The position numbers were made by a program, and so were the translations under genes. Below the pieces are notes generated by a model. The model saw nothing but the letters and a program-made list of their open reading frames with translations, ran no database searches and was not told the DNA's origin. A stretch of 64,000 nucleotides of DNA from Xanthobacteraceae bacterium (GTDB taxonomy: Bacteria > Pseudomonadota > Alphaproteobacteria > Rhizobiales > Xanthobacteraceae), in the NCBI GenBank assembly GCA_019750915.1, contig JAIENY010000004.1:124001-188000 (forward strand), written 5' to 3'. Position 1 is the first letter of the stretch. Each line of letters begins with the position of its first letter. Positions 8,990-19,454 of this stretch are shown one piece after another.

Positions 8990-9292
8990 TTAAGTCCGAC
9001 GGCCCGTCTCACGCTGCTCGGCCAGAAACTCCGCCAACTTTTGTGCCTTGGTTCGCGGGTCGGACTTAGCACTCTTCGAACCCTTGACCTTTTTTGTCGC
9101 AACCGGCGGGGCGTTTTTCGCTTCATCCGCCTCCTTGGCGAGGCGCAGAGCGCGCAAACGCTCCATGTTGGCGCGGACAGCCACAGCATTGCGCTCATAA
9201 TCGGCCAGCGCAATATCCCCCTCGATACGGGAGACACGCTGCTTCTCAGCACGGGCGATCTGTTCCGGAGTTTGGCTCTTGGTTTTGCTCAT
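8990..9292 (-). CDS. Small charged hypothetical protein
   Basis: The product is 100 residues, rich in Lys, Arg, Glu and Ala, with a helical, coiled-coil-like N-terminal half (residues 10-60) and a Lys-rich middle. No signal peptide or membrane segment is visible. I do not recognise a functional family, though it looks like a small conserved rhizobial protein. The frame is open on the strand opposite to cspA, and the composition is protein-like rather than a shadow. Confidence 0.6.
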   Translation of the reverse strand: MSKTKSQTPEQIARAEKQRVSRIEGDIALADYERNAVAVRANMERLRALRLAKEADEAKNAPPVATKKVKGSKSAKSDPRTKAQKLAEFLAEQRETGRRT

Positions 9293-9374
9293 AGCGGAAA
9301 TATAGGCACAAAACTGCTCTGCGCCAGCCGGTCAGGCCAACTTCTGTAACCAATTTATCAGCAACGTTAAGACG

Positions 9375-10343
9375 TTAATCGAGCCCGTGACGGGGATTAT
9401 AGGGATGCGACGTTCGCCATTTTTCCATTAACGATTCAAGGTCCGCGTCGTTTCCGTCCGGCAAGGCGATCCGGGCGGTCACATAGAGATCACCATTGGC
9501 TGTCTTCGCCGGCAGTCCCTTGCCTTTCAGGCGGAATGTACGGCCGCTGGATGTGTTTTTCGGGATCGACAGTTCAACGGCCCCCTTCAGGGTCGGAACA
9601 CGCACCTTGCCCCCTAGAACAGCCTCGTAGAGCGTGATCGGAAGCTCGACACGCAGATCGCTGCCGTCCACCTTGAAGAAATGGTGCGGCGCGATATTCA
9701 CCGTGATCAGCACGTCCCCGGGGCGATGGCCCGGCGCCGTATCGCCCTGCCCCTTGAGGCGGATCTGCTGCCCGGTGGTGACGCCAGCCGGAATCTTGAC
9801 ATTGAGTTCCTTGCCGTTGGGAAGACGAACGCGCTTGTCCGCGCCGTTGACCGCCTCCTCCAACGAAACACTCATCGTGGCTTGAACGTCCAGATCAGCA
9901 CCGACCGGCGTCTCAAATTCAAACCCGCGCCCGCCGCCGCCCGCCCCGCCCATGCCGGCTCGACCGCCGAACATGCTGGACAGAATGTCTTCGAACGCGC
10001 TCGCACCGCCCGGACCGCCTCCGCCAGACGAAAACGAATACTCAAATCCTCCCGGCCCCGCGCGTCCGCGCGCGCCCTGGCCGAAAGGCGACCCACCACC
10101 CTGAAAGCCCTGGAACCGGGGCTTTCCCTCGGCGTCAATTTCACCACGGTCGAATTGCTTGCGCTTCTCCTCGTCGCCAAGGATTTCATTCGCCGCGTTG
10201 AGTTCGGCAAACTTCTCCGCCGCTTTCACGTCGTTTTTGTTGGCGTCGGGGTGATGTTTCTTGGCGAGCTTACGAAATGCGCTCTTGATCTCGGCAGCAC
10301 TTGCGTTCCGCTGCACCCCCAGGACCTCGTAGGGGTCACGCAT
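9375..10343 (-). CDS. DnaJ/CbpA-type co-chaperone without zinc finger
   Basis: The 322-residue protein has an N-terminal J domain ([20 protein letters not shown]) with HPD at about residues 31-33. A Gly/Phe-rich linker (about 75-145) and the two C-terminal beta domains follow. The CxxCxGxG zinc repeats of DnaJ are absent, so this is a type II Hsp40 of the CbpA kind. It should stimulate DnaK ATPase and hand over unfolded clients. No modulator gene lies next to it. It precedes, on the same strand, the conserved hypothetical at 8990. Confidence 0.93.
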   Translation of the reverse strand: MRDPYEVLGVQRNASAAEIKSAFRKLAKKHHPDANKNDVKAAEKFAELNAANEILGDEEKRKQFDRGEIDAEGKPRFQGFQGGGSPFGQGARGRAGPGGFEYSFSSGGGGPGGASAFEDILSSMFGGRAGMGGAGGGGRGFEFETPVGADLDVQATMSVSLEEAVNGADKRVRLPNGKELNVKIPAGVTTGQQIRLKGQGDTAPGHRPGDVLITVNIAPHHFFKVDGSDLRVELPITLYEAVLGGKVRVPTLKGAVELSIPKNTSSGRTFRLKGKGLPAKTANGDLYVTARIALPDGNDADLESLMEKWRTSHPYNPRHGLD

Positions 10344-10447
10344 TCGACGTCTCTCCTTCGGAATTCAGATGAGGCCGGACAGCCCGCTGTTTATTTGGGA
10401 GCCGTACGACGATTTTGCAACGGTGGGGATATGCCGAACACCCCACC

Positions 10448-10969
10448 TCAGGACCGCTTCCAGGGCTTCATATTGCGGATTTCCCAAGCTCCCTTGGAGG
10501 ACCGGCAGGCTTCCCCCTGAAGCCAGCCCTCGTTGGTGCCGCGCACATAGCTAGCAAGAAAGTCCTGGCAGGGCCGGCCATCTTCCCCGGTATAGGAGGC
10601 CGCCAGTGGTGTGACCGACCCACGGGCCCCGGTCTGTGGATTTTCCCAAGGCTGGCTCGCATCCTTGCTGCCACGGCTCAAAACGTCCGAGGCCGCATTT
10701 CGGGCAAGCGCAAGATCGCTATCAGTGAGGTTGGTGTCGTCATGACGGCGAACCGGAGGGATGGAGCCGGTCAGATCTTCCGCTGCGGCTACGTTTTTGT
10801 TGTCACCACCGAACATATTGCCGAGCCGGTAGCTGCAGCCACCCGCCGAACAGCCGACCACAACCAGCAGCGTTGATGCTGCAATCCGCCGGATCGACCA
10901 TAGGCCAAGGCGCTGGCTTGGCCTATATAGACGGAACTGCGCGCGGTTGTCGGGCGCTGGCGGACGCAA
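10448..10969 (-). CDS. Putative surface lipoprotein (RT0821/Lpp0805-like)
   Basis: The 173-residue product has a positively charged start, then a hydrophobic run [18 protein letters not shown] that contains a lipobox-like VVGC. A spacer of about 60 residues is rich in Asn/Asp. The C-terminal part (residues 105-173) has two Cys and the pattern [16 protein letters not shown], as in RT0821/Lpp0805-type surface proteins. The role is unknown; export and lipid anchoring are inferred. The true start may be one of the later Met or Val codons. It is divergent from pdxH. Confidence 0.75.
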   Translation of the reverse strand: MRPPAPDNRAQFRLYRPSQRLGLWSIRRIAASTLLVVVGCSAGGCSYRLGNMFGGDNKNVAAAEDLTGSIPPVRRHDDTNLTDSDLALARNAASDVLSRGSKDASQPWENPQTGARGSVTPLAASYTGEDGRPCQDFLASYVRGTNEGWLQGEACRSSKGAWEIRNMKPWKRS

Positions 10970-10984
10970 CGCGATACTCCAAAC

Positions 10985-11620
10985 ATGAACGGTCCAGAGT
11001 CCATCAAACGCACAAGTGAGTTAATTTCCGGTGATTTCACCGAAAGCGGGGAACCGCTTGAGCTGTTTTCGGCATGGCTGAACGAGGCCACTGCCTCCGA
11101 ACCCAACGATCCGAACGCCATGGCGCTCGCCACCGTCGATGCTGACGGGATGCCTGACGTGCGGATGGTGCTGATGAAGGGATTCGACGCCGAGGGCTTC
11201 GTTTTCTACAGTCACATCGCCAGCGCCAAGGGTCGTGAGCTTGCCGCCAATCCCAAGGCTGCGCTGCTGTTTCACTGGAAATCGCTCCGCCGTCAGGTCC
11301 GGGTTCGCGGCCTAGTCAGCCCGGTCAGCGACGCAGAAGCGGATGTCTATTTCGCCACCCGTCCCAAACAGGCACAGATCGGGGCCTGGGCCAGTAAGCA
11401 AAGCCAGCCTTTGGAAAGCCGGATGGCATTCGAGAAGGCGATCGCCGTCAACGCCGCCAGATACGCCATCGGCGAAGTCCCGCGCCCGCCGGGCTGGAGC
11501 GGCTGGCGGATCGTCCCGCAAGAGATCGAATTCTGGCACGACCGGCCCTTCAGACTGCACGACCGGATCGTTTTCCGCCGCAGCGGCGGGAGCTGGGAGA
11601 AGACCCGGCTCTACCCTTAA
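10985..11620 (+). CDS. pdxH: Pyridoxamine 5'-phosphate oxidase
   Basis: PdxH oxidises pyridoxine or pyridoxamine phosphate to pyridoxal 5'-phosphate using FMN and oxygen. The 211-residue length is normal. Family features include [20 protein letters not shown], the phosphate-binding stretch [16 protein letters not shown], and the C-terminal [14 protein letters not shown] and RLHDR. The start [20 protein letters not shown] is plausible. The following SDR gene begins 45 bp after the stop on the same strand. Confidence 0.95.
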   Translation: MNGPESIKRTSELISGDFTESGEPLELFSAWLNEATASEPNDPNAMALATVDADGMPDVRMVLMKGFDAEGFVFYSHIASAKGRELAANPKAALLFHWKSLRRQVRVRGLVSPVSDAEADVYFATRPKQAQIGAWASKQSQPLESRMAFEKAIAVNAARYAIGEVPRPPGWSGWRIVPQEIEFWHDRPFRLHDRIVFRRSGGSWEKTRLYP

Positions 11621-11665
11621 GCAATTCAACTGGCGCAACACTCATTTTTCAGCGAAACACACCGC

Positions 11666-12424
11666 ATGCCGACCACCCATAATGCCAACCAGCCGCGCCG
11701 GACCCTGCTCTTGACCGGCGCCAGCCGGGGGATCGGCCATGCCACGGTGATCCGCTTTTCCAGTGCGGGGTGGCGGGTCATTACCTGCTCGCGTCATCCC
11801 TTTCCCGAACAATGCCCATGGGACGCGGGACCGGAAGATCATATTCAGGTTGATCTCTCCGACCTCGACGACACCGAACGTGCGATTCAGGAAATCCGCT
11901 CGCGGCTCGAAGGCGGCGAACTGCACGCGCTGGTCAACAACGCGGCGATCTCGCCAAAGGGTGATGGCGGAAAGCGGCTGGGGACCATTGAAACGGATAC
12001 CGACACCTGGTCCAAGGTGTTTCGCGTGAACTTCATGGCGCCGGTGATGCTTGCCAGAGGTCTGCTCGAAGAGCTGAAAACCGCCAAAGGATCGGTCGTC
12101 AACGTCACCTCGATCGCGGGATCCCGCGTCCATCCCTTCGCAGGCGCAGCCTACGCGACATCGAAAGCCGCATTGGCGTCGCTGACCCGCGAGATGGCAT
12201 ATGATTTCGGCCGCGTTGGCGTTCGCGTCAATGCGATCGCACCGGGTGAAATCGACACCTCGATCCTGTCGCCAGGAACGGACAAGATTGTCGAGCAGCA
12301 AATTCCCATGCAACGCCTGGGGACGCCGGACGAGGTCGCGCGCATCATCTACGTGTTGTGCACAGAGACGTCGTCCTACGTGAACGGGGCCGAAATTCAC
12401 ATCAACGGCGGCCAGCACGTCTAG
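11666..12424 (+). CDS. Short-chain dehydrogenase/reductase
   Basis: This 252-residue classical SDR has the nucleotide motif TGASRGIGHA at about residues 17-26, NNAAIS near 90, the catalytic Ser region (VNVTSIAGS) and YATSKAA with the Tyr-x-x-x-Lys pair. The C-terminal INGGQHV ending is typical. It oxidises or reduces an alcohol/carbonyl group with NAD(P). The substrate is not identifiable. It sits between pdxH and ligD, both on the same strand. Confidence 0.88.
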   Translation: MPTTHNANQPRRTLLLTGASRGIGHATVIRFSSAGWRVITCSRHPFPEQCPWDAGPEDHIQVDLSDLDDTERAIQEIRSRLEGGELHALVNNAAISPKGDGGKRLGTIETDTDTWSKVFRVNFMAPVMLARGLLEELKTAKGSVVNVTSIAGSRVHPFAGAAYATSKAALASLTREMAYDFGRVGVRVNAIAPGEIDTSILSPGTDKIVEQQIPMQRLGTPDEVARIIYVLCTETSSYVNGAEIHINGGQHV

Positions 12425-12482
12425 GAAAGACGGAACCCGGACGCCGAGTTGAGGTTTTGCTCTCATCTCTTCGAGGTCGTCC

Positions 12483-15140
12483 GTGGTCAGCAAAAAACTC
12501 GCCGCCTATCGCACCAAGCGGGATTTCACCAAAACGGCCGAGCCCAGCGGCGCGAAAACCGTCGCTGGCGGCAAATCGCTCCGTTTCGTCATCCAGAAAC
12601 ACGACGCGACGCGGCTGCATTACGACCTCCGTCTCGAATACGGCGGCGTGTTCAAATCATGGGCCGTGACGAAAGGACCCTCGCTCGACCCCAAGGAAAA
12701 ACGCCTTGCCGTTGAGGTCGAGGATCATCCGCTCGACTACGGCGATTTTGAAGGCACCATCCCGGAGGGGCAATATGGCGGCGGCACCGTGATGCTGTGG
12801 GACCGCGGCACATGGGAGCCGGAGAACGATCCTGAAACAGCATTCAAGAAAGGCGACCTGAAATTCACCCTGAACGGCAAGAAGATGCATGGCAGTTGGG
12901 TCCTGGTGCGGATGAAATTCGACCGCACCGGCGGCAAACGCACCAACTGGTTGTTGATCAAGCACCGTGATGACGACGCAAGAGAGGGCAGAGCCAACGC
13001 GCTTCTCGATGAAGATCGTTCCGTCGCCTCGGGCCGTTCGATGGAGCAGATCGCGCAAGGCAAAGGACGCGGACCGGCACCTTTCATGATCCGCAAGACG
13101 GCGCGCGCCAAACCAGACCGCGTCTGGAATTCAAACCATGGCATGGCTGCCAACCTGCGCGCGAAATCCGTCGTCAAGACGACGGCGCCCGCGAAATCAG
13201 CGGCGAAAAAAATGCGCAAAGCCCTGCCGCTTCCTGACTTCATCCCGCCCCAGCTTTGCAAATCGGTCAGCCGCCCGCCGGACGGCGACCGATGGATTCA
13301 CGAAATCAAGTTCGACGGCTATCGCGTCCAGATGCGCGTCGAGGACAACCACGTGACGCTGAGAACGCGAAAGGGGCTTGATTGGACAGACCGATTTAGC
13401 GCGATCGCAAAGGCTGCGGTAAAACTGCCAGACTGCATCATCGACGGTGAGATCGTCGCGCTGGATCACAAGGACGTCCCAAGTTTTGCGTCCCTGCAGG
13501 CCGCGCTTTCCGATGACAAAACCAACGATCTGATCTTCTTCGCCTTCGATCTGTTGTTCGCCGATGGCGAAGACCTGCGGCGGCTGCCGCTGTCCGTGCG
13601 AAAGTCGCGTCTTCAAAAACTGCTCGGCTCTCACCTCAGCAAGAACAGCACGATCAAATACGTCGAACATTTTCAGAGCGGCGGCGACGCCATTCTCAAA
13701 TCGGCTTGCCGGCTTTCGCTGGAGGGCATCGTTTCCAAGCGGGCGGACGCGCCCTATCGCTCCGGCCGCACCGATAGCTGGATGAAAGCGAAATGCCGCG
13801 CTGGCCATGAGGTCGTTATCGGCGGATGGAAAACAACGTCAGGAAAATTCCGCTCGCTGATGGTTGGCGTGCCTCATGACGACCATCTGGCCTACGTCGG
13901 CATCGTCGGCACCGGCTACGGTCAGGCGGTGGTCAAGCGGATCCTGCCCGAACTGAAGAAGATCGATTCATCGACAAATCCATTCGGCGGCAAGAACGTG
14001 CCGAAAAAAGAAGTTGGCGTTCACTGGGTCAAACCCGAGCTTGTCGCGGAGATCGAGTTCGCCGGATGGACCGGCGACAATATGGTGCGGCAGGCGGCAT
14101 TCAAGGGATTGCGCAAGGACAAACCCGCAAGTGAAGTCATCGTCGATGAGCCCGGGGTCGCGGAAATCGCCGAGCCGGTCCCATCAAGGAAATCGCCCGC
14201 CAAGAGTGCGGCATCGAAAACTACACACCACAAAAACCATTCCACGGTGATGGGCCTCGTCATCTCCAAACCCGACAAGGCGCTGTGGCCCGACGACGGC
14301 GATGGCGAGCCGATCACCAAGCTCGATCTTGCGCGCTATATGGAGGCCATCGGCGAATATATCCTTCCTCACATTGAAGGACGGCCCTGCTCCATTATCC
14401 GCGCGCCCGACGGCATCGACGGCGAGAAATTCTTCCAGCGACACGCCTCAGCCGGAATGTCGAACCTGATCAATCAGGTCCACGTATCAGGCGACCGAAA
14501 GTCCTATATCCAGATCGACAGGCTTGAAGGATTGGTCGCGGCCGCACAGATCGGCGGCATCGAATTTCACCCGTGGAATTGCGCGCAGAACGAACCGGAT
14601 CTGCCGGGACGTCTGGTGTTCGATCTCGATCCCGCGCCAGGTGTGAATTTTTCCGATGTTGTCGATGCCGCACGCGAGATGCGCGACCGTCTTGGCGCAA
14701 TTGGCCTTGAGCCGTTTTGCAAAACCACCGGCGGCAAGGGCTTGCATGTGGTTACGCCGCTCAAGGACGCCAGGAAGGATCGCATCGGCTGGCCAAGGGC
14801 AAAAGCCTTCGCGCAACAGCTTTGCCTGCAGATGGCGAATGACAGTCCGGACCGTTACCTCATCAACATGTCGAAGAAAAAGCGCGAGGGCAAAATCTTC
14901 CTCGACTATTTGCGCAACGACCGGATGGCGACGGCGGTGGCGCCCTTTTCTCCGCGGGGCAGGAAATTCGCGCCGGTCTCGATGCCGCTGACCTGGGTGC
15001 AGGTCCGTCACGACCTCGATCCGCTCACCTACACCCTGCGCACGGTGCCCGCGTTGGTAAAGAAGTCAAAGGCGTGGGCCGACTACGACAAAGCGTCGCG
15101 ATCACTCAAATCCGCGATGCAGAAGCTAAAGGCGTCTTAA
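12483..15140 (+). CDS. ligD: Multidomain NHEJ DNA ligase D
   Basis: The 885-residue protein starts at a GTG and carries three domains. A 3'-phosphoesterase occupies about residues 30-180 and has the [13 protein letters not shown] motif. An ATP-dependent ligase follows at about 245-530, with the adenylated Lys at residue 276 in KFDGYR. A primase-like polymerase occupies about 600-880, with FDLDPAPG. It processes and seals double-strand breaks with Ku. No ku gene lies in this window. The domain order phosphoesterase-ligase-polymerase is the common rhizobial form. Confidence 0.96.
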   Translation: MVSKKLAAYRTKRDFTKTAEPSGAKTVAGGKSLRFVIQKHDATRLHYDLRLEYGGVFKSWAVTKGPSLDPKEKRLAVEVEDHPLDYGDFEGTIPEGQYGGGTVMLWDRGTWEPENDPETAFKKGDLKFTLNGKKMHGSWVLVRMKFDRTGGKRTNWLLIKHRDDDAREGRANALLDEDRSVASGRSMEQIAQGKGRGPAPFMIRKTARAKPDRVWNSNHGMAANLRAKSVVKTTAPAKSAAKKMRKALPLPDFIPPQLCKSVSRPPDGDRWIHEIKFDGYRVQMRVEDNHVTLRTRKGLDWTDRFSAIAKAAVKLPDCIIDGEIVALDHKDVPSFASLQAALSDDKTNDLIFFAFDLLFADGEDLRRLPLSVRKSRLQKLLGSHLSKNSTIKYVEHFQSGGDAILKSACRLSLEGIVSKRADAPYRSGRTDSWMKAKCRAGHEVVIGGWKTTSGKFRSLMVGVPHDDHLAYVGIVGTGYGQAVVKRILPELKKIDSSTNPFGGKNVPKKEVGVHWVKPELVAEIEFAGWTGDNMVRQAAFKGLRKDKPASEVIVDEPGVAEIAEPVPSRKSPAKSAASKTTHHKNHSTVMGLVISKPDKALWPDDGDGEPITKLDLARYMEAIGEYILPHIEGRPCSIIRAPDGIDGEKFFQRHASAGMSNLINQVHVSGDRKSYIQIDRLEGLVAAAQIGGIEFHPWNCAQNEPDLPGRLVFDLDPAPGVNFSDVVDAAREMRDRLGAIGLEPFCKTTGGKGLHVVTPLKDARKDRIGWPRAKAFAQQLCLQMANDSPDRYLINMSKKKREGKIFLDYLRNDRMATAVAPFSPRGRKFAPVSMPLTWVQVRHDLDPLTYTLRTVPALVKKSKAWADYDKASRSLKSAMQKLKAS

Positions 15141-15195
15141 CCCGTCCCAAAGCGCGATCCACGTCGTATCGCTCATTCGGCGCAGCCGCGCCCTG

Positions 15196-16173
15196 TTACA
15201 GCCACTTCTTCCACTTAAAGAACACGTACGGCAACACGGCCGCGAATACCATTGCAATCAATGCAAATGTGTAACCGTGCTGCCATTCCAGTTCCGGCAT
15301 GATCTTGAAGTTCATGCCGTAGATCGAAGCGATCAGGGTCGGCGGCATGAGCACCACCGCCATCACGGAAAACAGCTTGATGATATTGTTCTGCTCCAGG
15401 TTGACCACACCGAGCATCGCATCGAGCACAAAGGTGATCTTGCTCGACAGATAGGACGCGTGATCCGTCAGCGACTGCACGTCACGCTGCAGGGTCTTGA
15501 ATTGCGCCTTCTGTTCCTTGGTCCAACGTCCGTTCCCCTCAAGTTCGACCGTGACAAATGAAAGGACACGCCCGATCGAAACCAGGCTCTCACGCACCTT
15601 GGATGTGAGATCGCCCTTGCGCCCGATGGTCAAAAGGATCTGGGAATATTTCCGGGCGTGGCCGCGATCGGCGGACGGCTCGAAGATTTCATTGCTGACG
15701 GCATCAACTTCCGCCCCCACACGCTCCAGAATGTCGGCGCAGCGATCGATGATGCCGTCCAGAAGCTCCACCAGAACGGCATCGCCCGTTATTCCGGAAG
15801 GACAAGTCCGTGCCAGCTTCGCAGCAACCAGCGCAAAAGGCTTCGGCTCGTCGTAACGCACTGTCACCAGCCGATGATCGGTCAGGATGAAGGACACCGG
15901 CGTCGTCCGTGGATTGCTGGTATCCGTCGCGCACAGCAGCGTCGCGGTCATATACCGCGAGTTGTTCTCGACATACAACCGCGAGGATATTTCAATCTCC
16001 TGCATATCCTCGCGGGTCGGAATCTCGATACCAACCAGTTTCTCAACCGCCTTGTCCTCCTCAGGCGTCGGAGCCTTGAGGTCCAGCCAGACGGCATCCG
16101 GCCTCAACGCGGTTAGCTCAACCGGTTCGACTTTCCGGAGCGAGCCCCCCGATGGCGCAAAAACTGACAACAT
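15196..16173 (-). CDS. corA: CorA-type magnesium/divalent-cation channel
   Basis: The 325-residue protein has a long cytosolic helical domain and two C-terminal membrane segments. The first ends in the diagnostic YGMNF, and the protein ends in the basic tail FFKWKKWL. It should form a pentameric Mg2+ (or Co2+/Ni2+) channel. It is convergent with ligD, 55 bp away, and divergent from the L,D-transpeptidase across a gap of about 360 bp. Confidence 0.94.
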   Translation of the reverse strand: MLSVFAPSGGSLRKVEPVELTALRPDAVWLDLKAPTPEEDKAVEKLVGIEIPTREDMQEIEISSRLYVENNSRYMTATLLCATDTSNPRTTPVSFILTDHRLVTVRYDEPKPFALVAAKLARTCPSGITGDAVLVELLDGIIDRCADILERVGAEVDAVSNEIFEPSADRGHARKYSQILLTIGRKGDLTSKVRESLVSIGRVLSFVTVELEGNGRWTKEQKAQFKTLQRDVQSLTDHASYLSSKITFVLDAMLGVVNLEQNNIIKLFSVMAVVLMPPTLIASIYGMNFKIMPELEWQHGYTFALIAMVFAAVLPYVFFKWKKWL

Positions 16174-16535
16174 AACGGTCTCCTAAGCAGTGCGGCGCCA
16201 AGTCGCGCAAGCCAGAGCGAAATCCCCTGATTCGGGCAAGGGCCCGCGCCCGTCAGCAATGGTCGGCCTGCGACACGGCGGTATGACACCCGTTTCGGCA
16301 GGCGTCTAACCCCCAAAAAACCCGACATAAATGCCGATCTCGTGATCGGCAGCATCCAAAACCGGACCGCCGACCGAAAAGGTGAGGCCGCAAAGTCACA
16401 GTCTGTTGCGGCGTAGCGAAAATCTCCTCGACTCGCTGGAATTCGGAAAAAACCTGATGTTTATAAAGTTCAGAGATGATGCATATCGCACCGCATCACC
16501 AAACCTGTTTTGACCTTCTCCTCGGGATTACATCG
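16174..16535. other. Intergenic region between corA and the L,D-transpeptidase
   Basis: This gap of about 360 bp holds the divergent promoters. I see one hairpin, GCCGAT-CTCGTG-ATCGGC, near 16331-16349 with no T run. Open frames here overlap the corA N-terminus and are shadows. An in-frame upstream Met at 16476 exists for the transpeptidase but would place a poor extension before the lipoprotein signal. Confidence 0.4.
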
Positions 16536-17210
16536 ATGCCGTCGATTGCTTCCAAACTTGTTGTTCTTGCCGCAGGCTTCCTGTTGGCCGGCTGCATGCA
16601 GACGACCTACGAAGCGGCTTCAACCGCGTCGATGACGTCGCGCGACAAGGATTACCTGGCGAAGGTAAGTTATGTAAAAACGCCGACCGCTGAACCGTTC
16701 CGCCGCGCCATCGTCGATTATCATCGCAAGGAAACGCCAGGTACGATCGTCGTCGATTCAGACAATCACTACCTCTATTACGTATTGGATGGCGGCAAGG
16801 CTATCCGTTACGGCATCACCGTTGGCGAGGAAGCGATGGCTTGGTCGGGCATCGCCAAGGTTGGCCGTCTGGCCGAGTGGCCGGATTGGCACCCCACCAA
16901 GGGTGAAATCGAACGCCTCGGCGTTCCGACCTTCGTCAAGGGCGGTCCCGACAATCCGATGGGCTCGCGCGCCATCTATCTGTACTCGGGCGGCAAGGAC
17001 ACTCTGTTCCGTATTCACGGCACGAACCAGCCCGAATATATCGGCGCCTCGATTTCGTCGGGATGCATTCGCATGACCAACGAAGACGTCATCGACCTCT
17101 TCAACAAGGTGAAGATGGGGACGATCGTTGTCGTGCTCGATCCAAAGCAAGGCGACTCGCCGAATAATTCGCGAGTAGCTCTTCAGGGCGGCGGGTCGCT
17201 GTTCCAGTAG
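16536..17210 (+). CDS. Lipoprotein L,D-transpeptidase (YkuD domain)
   Basis: I choose the ATG at 16536, which gives the signal MPSIASKLVVLAAGFLLAGC with the lipobox LAGC. The YkuD domain covers roughly residues 70-205. The catalytic motif is IHGTNQPEYIGASISSGCIRM, with the active-site Cys in SSGC. It should make 3-3 cross-links in peptidoglycan or attach proteins to it in the periplasm. The ending GGGSLFQ is typical of the rhizobial group. A strong terminator follows. Confidence 0.92.
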   Translation: MPSIASKLVVLAAGFLLAGCMQTTYEAASTASMTSRDKDYLAKVSYVKTPTAEPFRRAIVDYHRKETPGTIVVDSDNHYLYYVLDGGKAIRYGITVGEEAMAWSGIAKVGRLAEWPDWHPTKGEIERLGVPTFVKGGPDNPMGSRAIYLYSGGKDTLFRIHGTNQPEYIGASISSGCIRMTNEDVIDLFNKVKMGTIVVVLDPKQGDSPNNSRVALQGGGSLFQ

Positions 17211-17233
17211 GAGAGCTTTGATTTTCGAAGTTT

Positions 17234-17260
17234 AACGCCGTCCGCGAGGGCGGCGTTTTT
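17234..17260. terminator. Terminator between transpeptidase and extensin-like gene
   Basis: AACGCCG pairs with CGGCGTT around GTCC/GGG and a short loop, followed by TTTTT. It separates two convergent genes and should work mainly for the rightward transcript. Confidence 0.75.
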
Positions 17261-18227
17261 ATTTTCGGCCCTTACTTTCGCCCGCACGGCGGTTGGTCGA
17301 TGGAGCCACCAGCTGTTTGATCGCTGAAGGCTCCGTTGGCGCAGCGCCTTCTATCGATGAACCACCGGGAGCCTGCTGAGGCTTGACCTCCTCGGAGCCA
17401 TCCTGGGCGACTTCGCGCGGCGGCGCATCGGCCGGACGCTCGTCCGGCATCAGCGGAGCGACCTGAGGCATTGGATCCTCAACATCCCACTGGCAAATCT
17501 TGTAGTTATTCCGGCGCTCCGCCAGATCGAGATGAATATGGTCCTCATGATACCAATCGGAGGCAGGTCCGAGCACGGTTGAGAAACGCTCACAAACCGA
17601 GCCAAGAATTTTCTCCCGGACCTCTCTGGACAGGCGTCGGTCTGTCAGCGACAGCTTCGTGCCGTTGGCGAGATTGAGACTGCGAACATCAAGCGCGTTT
17701 GCTTTGCCATGCTCCGACAAAAGCGCGCCCTTTACCCGATTGCGACCGCGACATTCGTACGAATCGAAATTGTCGAGTTCGTTCAACGACGAGCCTAAGC
17801 TGTTCGCCAGCGGCGCAGCGTCCTGGCGAACCCAATTGGCGATCGCTGTTGCCATCGTACAGCGCAGAATGGCCGGCGGTTTCAAGGTAACCCGGTAGTC
17901 CGGCGACACCACTACCGCTTCGAGCCGGACAAGATCGTCCCCACCGCATGAGCCGGGGCCGTGGATAGGCGGGATCGACGGCGCCAGCGCAATATCCTCC
18001 GTAAGCGCCAAACGGCACGCCGACGGCTCTGGCTTTGGCGGCGGGCTTTCCTGAGACGACGACTGGTCCTTATCGTCCGCTGCCCGTTCCTGTTGAATAG
18101 GTTGCTGCGCCTCGGGCGGACGCGGTTTTGGAAGCGGCACAGCATAGGCTTGCGGGATAGCGGACAAAAGAACGAGAAGACCCAAGCTCAGCCGTTCGAT
18201 CCTGCAATGATCGCGATTAAAAAACAT
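17259..18227 (-). CDS. Extensin-like family protein (secreted)
   Basis: The 322-residue protein starts with a signal peptide (residues 1 to about 29) and a Pro/Gln/Glu-rich linker. The extensin-like C-terminal domain covers about residues 70-250. It includes the Cys-containing stretch FDSYECRGRN, SEHGKANALDVRSL and SDWYHEDHIHLDL, a His/Asp metal-site pattern like that of D,D-peptidase-fold proteins. A low-complexity tail follows. It probably acts on or binds peptidoglycan in the periplasm. Activity is inferred from the fold only. Confidence 0.85.
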   Translation of the reverse strand: MFFNRDHCRIERLSLGLLVLLSAIPQAYAVPLPKPRPPEAQQPIQQERAADDKDQSSSQESPPPKPEPSACRLALTEDIALAPSIPPIHGPGSCGGDDLVRLEAVVVSPDYRVTLKPPAILRCTMATAIANWVRQDAAPLANSLGSSLNELDNFDSYECRGRNRVKGALLSEHGKANALDVRSLNLANGTKLSLTDRRLSREVREKILGSVCERFSTVLGPASDWYHEDHIHLDLAERRNNYKICQWDVEDPMPQVAPLMPDERPADAPPREVAQDGSEEVKPQQAPGGSSIEGAAPTEPSAIKQLVAPSTNRRAGESKGRK

Positions 18228-18602
18228 CGTGGGTTTATCGGGCTGAAACTGGGGATAAGGATGCTCGATACGATTCGCATGCCGCCTTCGCGGACCGTGC
18301 CATAATCATAAAACTCCGCACCATCCCTGCCAACTCCAATCCGGATTTCGGTCAGGACAACGCGCAAATCGGATCAATCGTCATTGTCCCGGTCGGATTT
18401 GCCGACAGAATTTTTAGCGAGATCGTTGGAACCGGCTCCGCGTTCGGGCTCTCTCCCAGGCCGGCGACCATTTGCCCGCCAAGGCCGCCATACCGATCAT
18501 GGCGATGATGACAGATTGGCATCATCCCACTCTCCCGTTCGAGCTCGAAATAGGCTAGGTCAGGCTCACTCCCGCGAATAGCCGTGCGACCCGGATTCTT
18601 AA
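18228..18602. other. Intergenic region before the DUF1499 gene
   Basis: About 375 bp without a convincing gene. A 104-codon leftward frame at 18352-18666 overlaps the DUF1499 start, lacks a ribosome site and has no recognisable fold. The gap should hold the promoters of the two divergent genes, but I could not mark them with confidence. Confidence 0.35.
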
Positions 18603-19454
18603 ATGGCCCGCCGTTTATCAGCTCCCTACCAAATGGACCCCATTTCGAGCCTTGCGCTATGGGCACGAAGACTCGCCATTTTCTCGTTGGTGGCCACCAT
18701 CGTCTCGGTCCTCATCGTTCGTTTCGGCTTCCTCGACTTCAGACCGGCGCTGACGACGTTTTTCGGCGCACTCGCCCTGGCCTGTCTGTCGATCCTTGTC
18801 TGCTTTGCCGCCTTTGCATCGATCTGGCATCTCGGCACCCGAGGCATGACGCTCGTACTTTTCGCGCTGTTTCTGGATGCGCTGATTCTGGCCTATCCGG
18901 CCTTTCTCGCGCTTCAATACGAACGACTGCCGCCCATTCATGACATCACCACCGATCCGATCGACCCGCCACGGTTCGATGCGCTCGCCCGGTTACGCCA
19001 GGCGGACGGCGCGAACTCTGAAAGCTACGCAGGCCTCTATTCAGCCGAACTTCAGCGAAAAGCCTACCCGAACATCGAACCGATCTTGCTCGATCTTCCC
19101 ACGCAACGCGCTTACGAGCTGGCACTGCGTCTGGTAAATCGCCGCAAGTGGCTCATCATCGACGAGCGCCCACCCGTTCCGCCGCAGCGCATCGGCCGAA
19201 TCGAAGCAGTTGCGCGCACGGCGGTGATGGGGTTGAGGGAAGACGTATCGATCCGCGTAACATCAGACGATGACGGCTCGCGCGTCGACATCCGCTCGTC
19301 GTCACGTTACTTCTCGCATGATTTCGGCAGCAATGCCGCACGCATCGCGAAATTCTCCGACGATCTGAATGACGCTGCAGACAACGCGAAGCCGGAGAAG
19401 AAAATACTCGAACCGGTGCAGCCGGTTCAGCCCAAGGGTGCCAAGAGACGGTAG
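18603..19454 (+). CDS. DUF1499 membrane protein
   Basis: The 283-residue protein has three hydrophobic segments in residues 15-110, then a soluble DUF1499 domain (about 125-265). That domain contains NIEPILLDLPTQRAYELALRL and the ending SRYFSHDFGSNAARI. The function of DUF1499 is not established. An in-frame Met at residue 11 (MDPISSLALW) is an alternative start. Its 3' end overlaps the convergent beta-lactamase-fold gene by 28 bp. Confidence 0.8.
   Translation: MARRLSAPYQMDPISSLALWARRLAIFSLVATIVSVLIVRFGFLDFRPALTTFFGALALACLSILVCFAAFASIWHLGTRGMTLVLFALFLDALILAYPAFLALQYERLPPIHDITTDPIDPPRFDALARLRQADGANSESYAGLYSAELQRKAYPNIEPILLDLPTQRAYELALRLVNRRKWLIIDERPPVPPQRIGRIEAVARTAVMGLREDVSIRVTSDDDGSRVDIRSSSRYFSHDFGSNAARIAKFSDDLNDAADNAKPEKKILEPVQPVQPKGAKRR

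Noticed and set aside
12483-15140. Complete NHEJ operon
   Set aside because: No ku gene is found within the window next to ligD.
18352-18666. 104-codon leftward frame before the DUF1499 gene
   Set aside because: No ribosome site, overlap with the DUF1499 start, and no recognisable domain.
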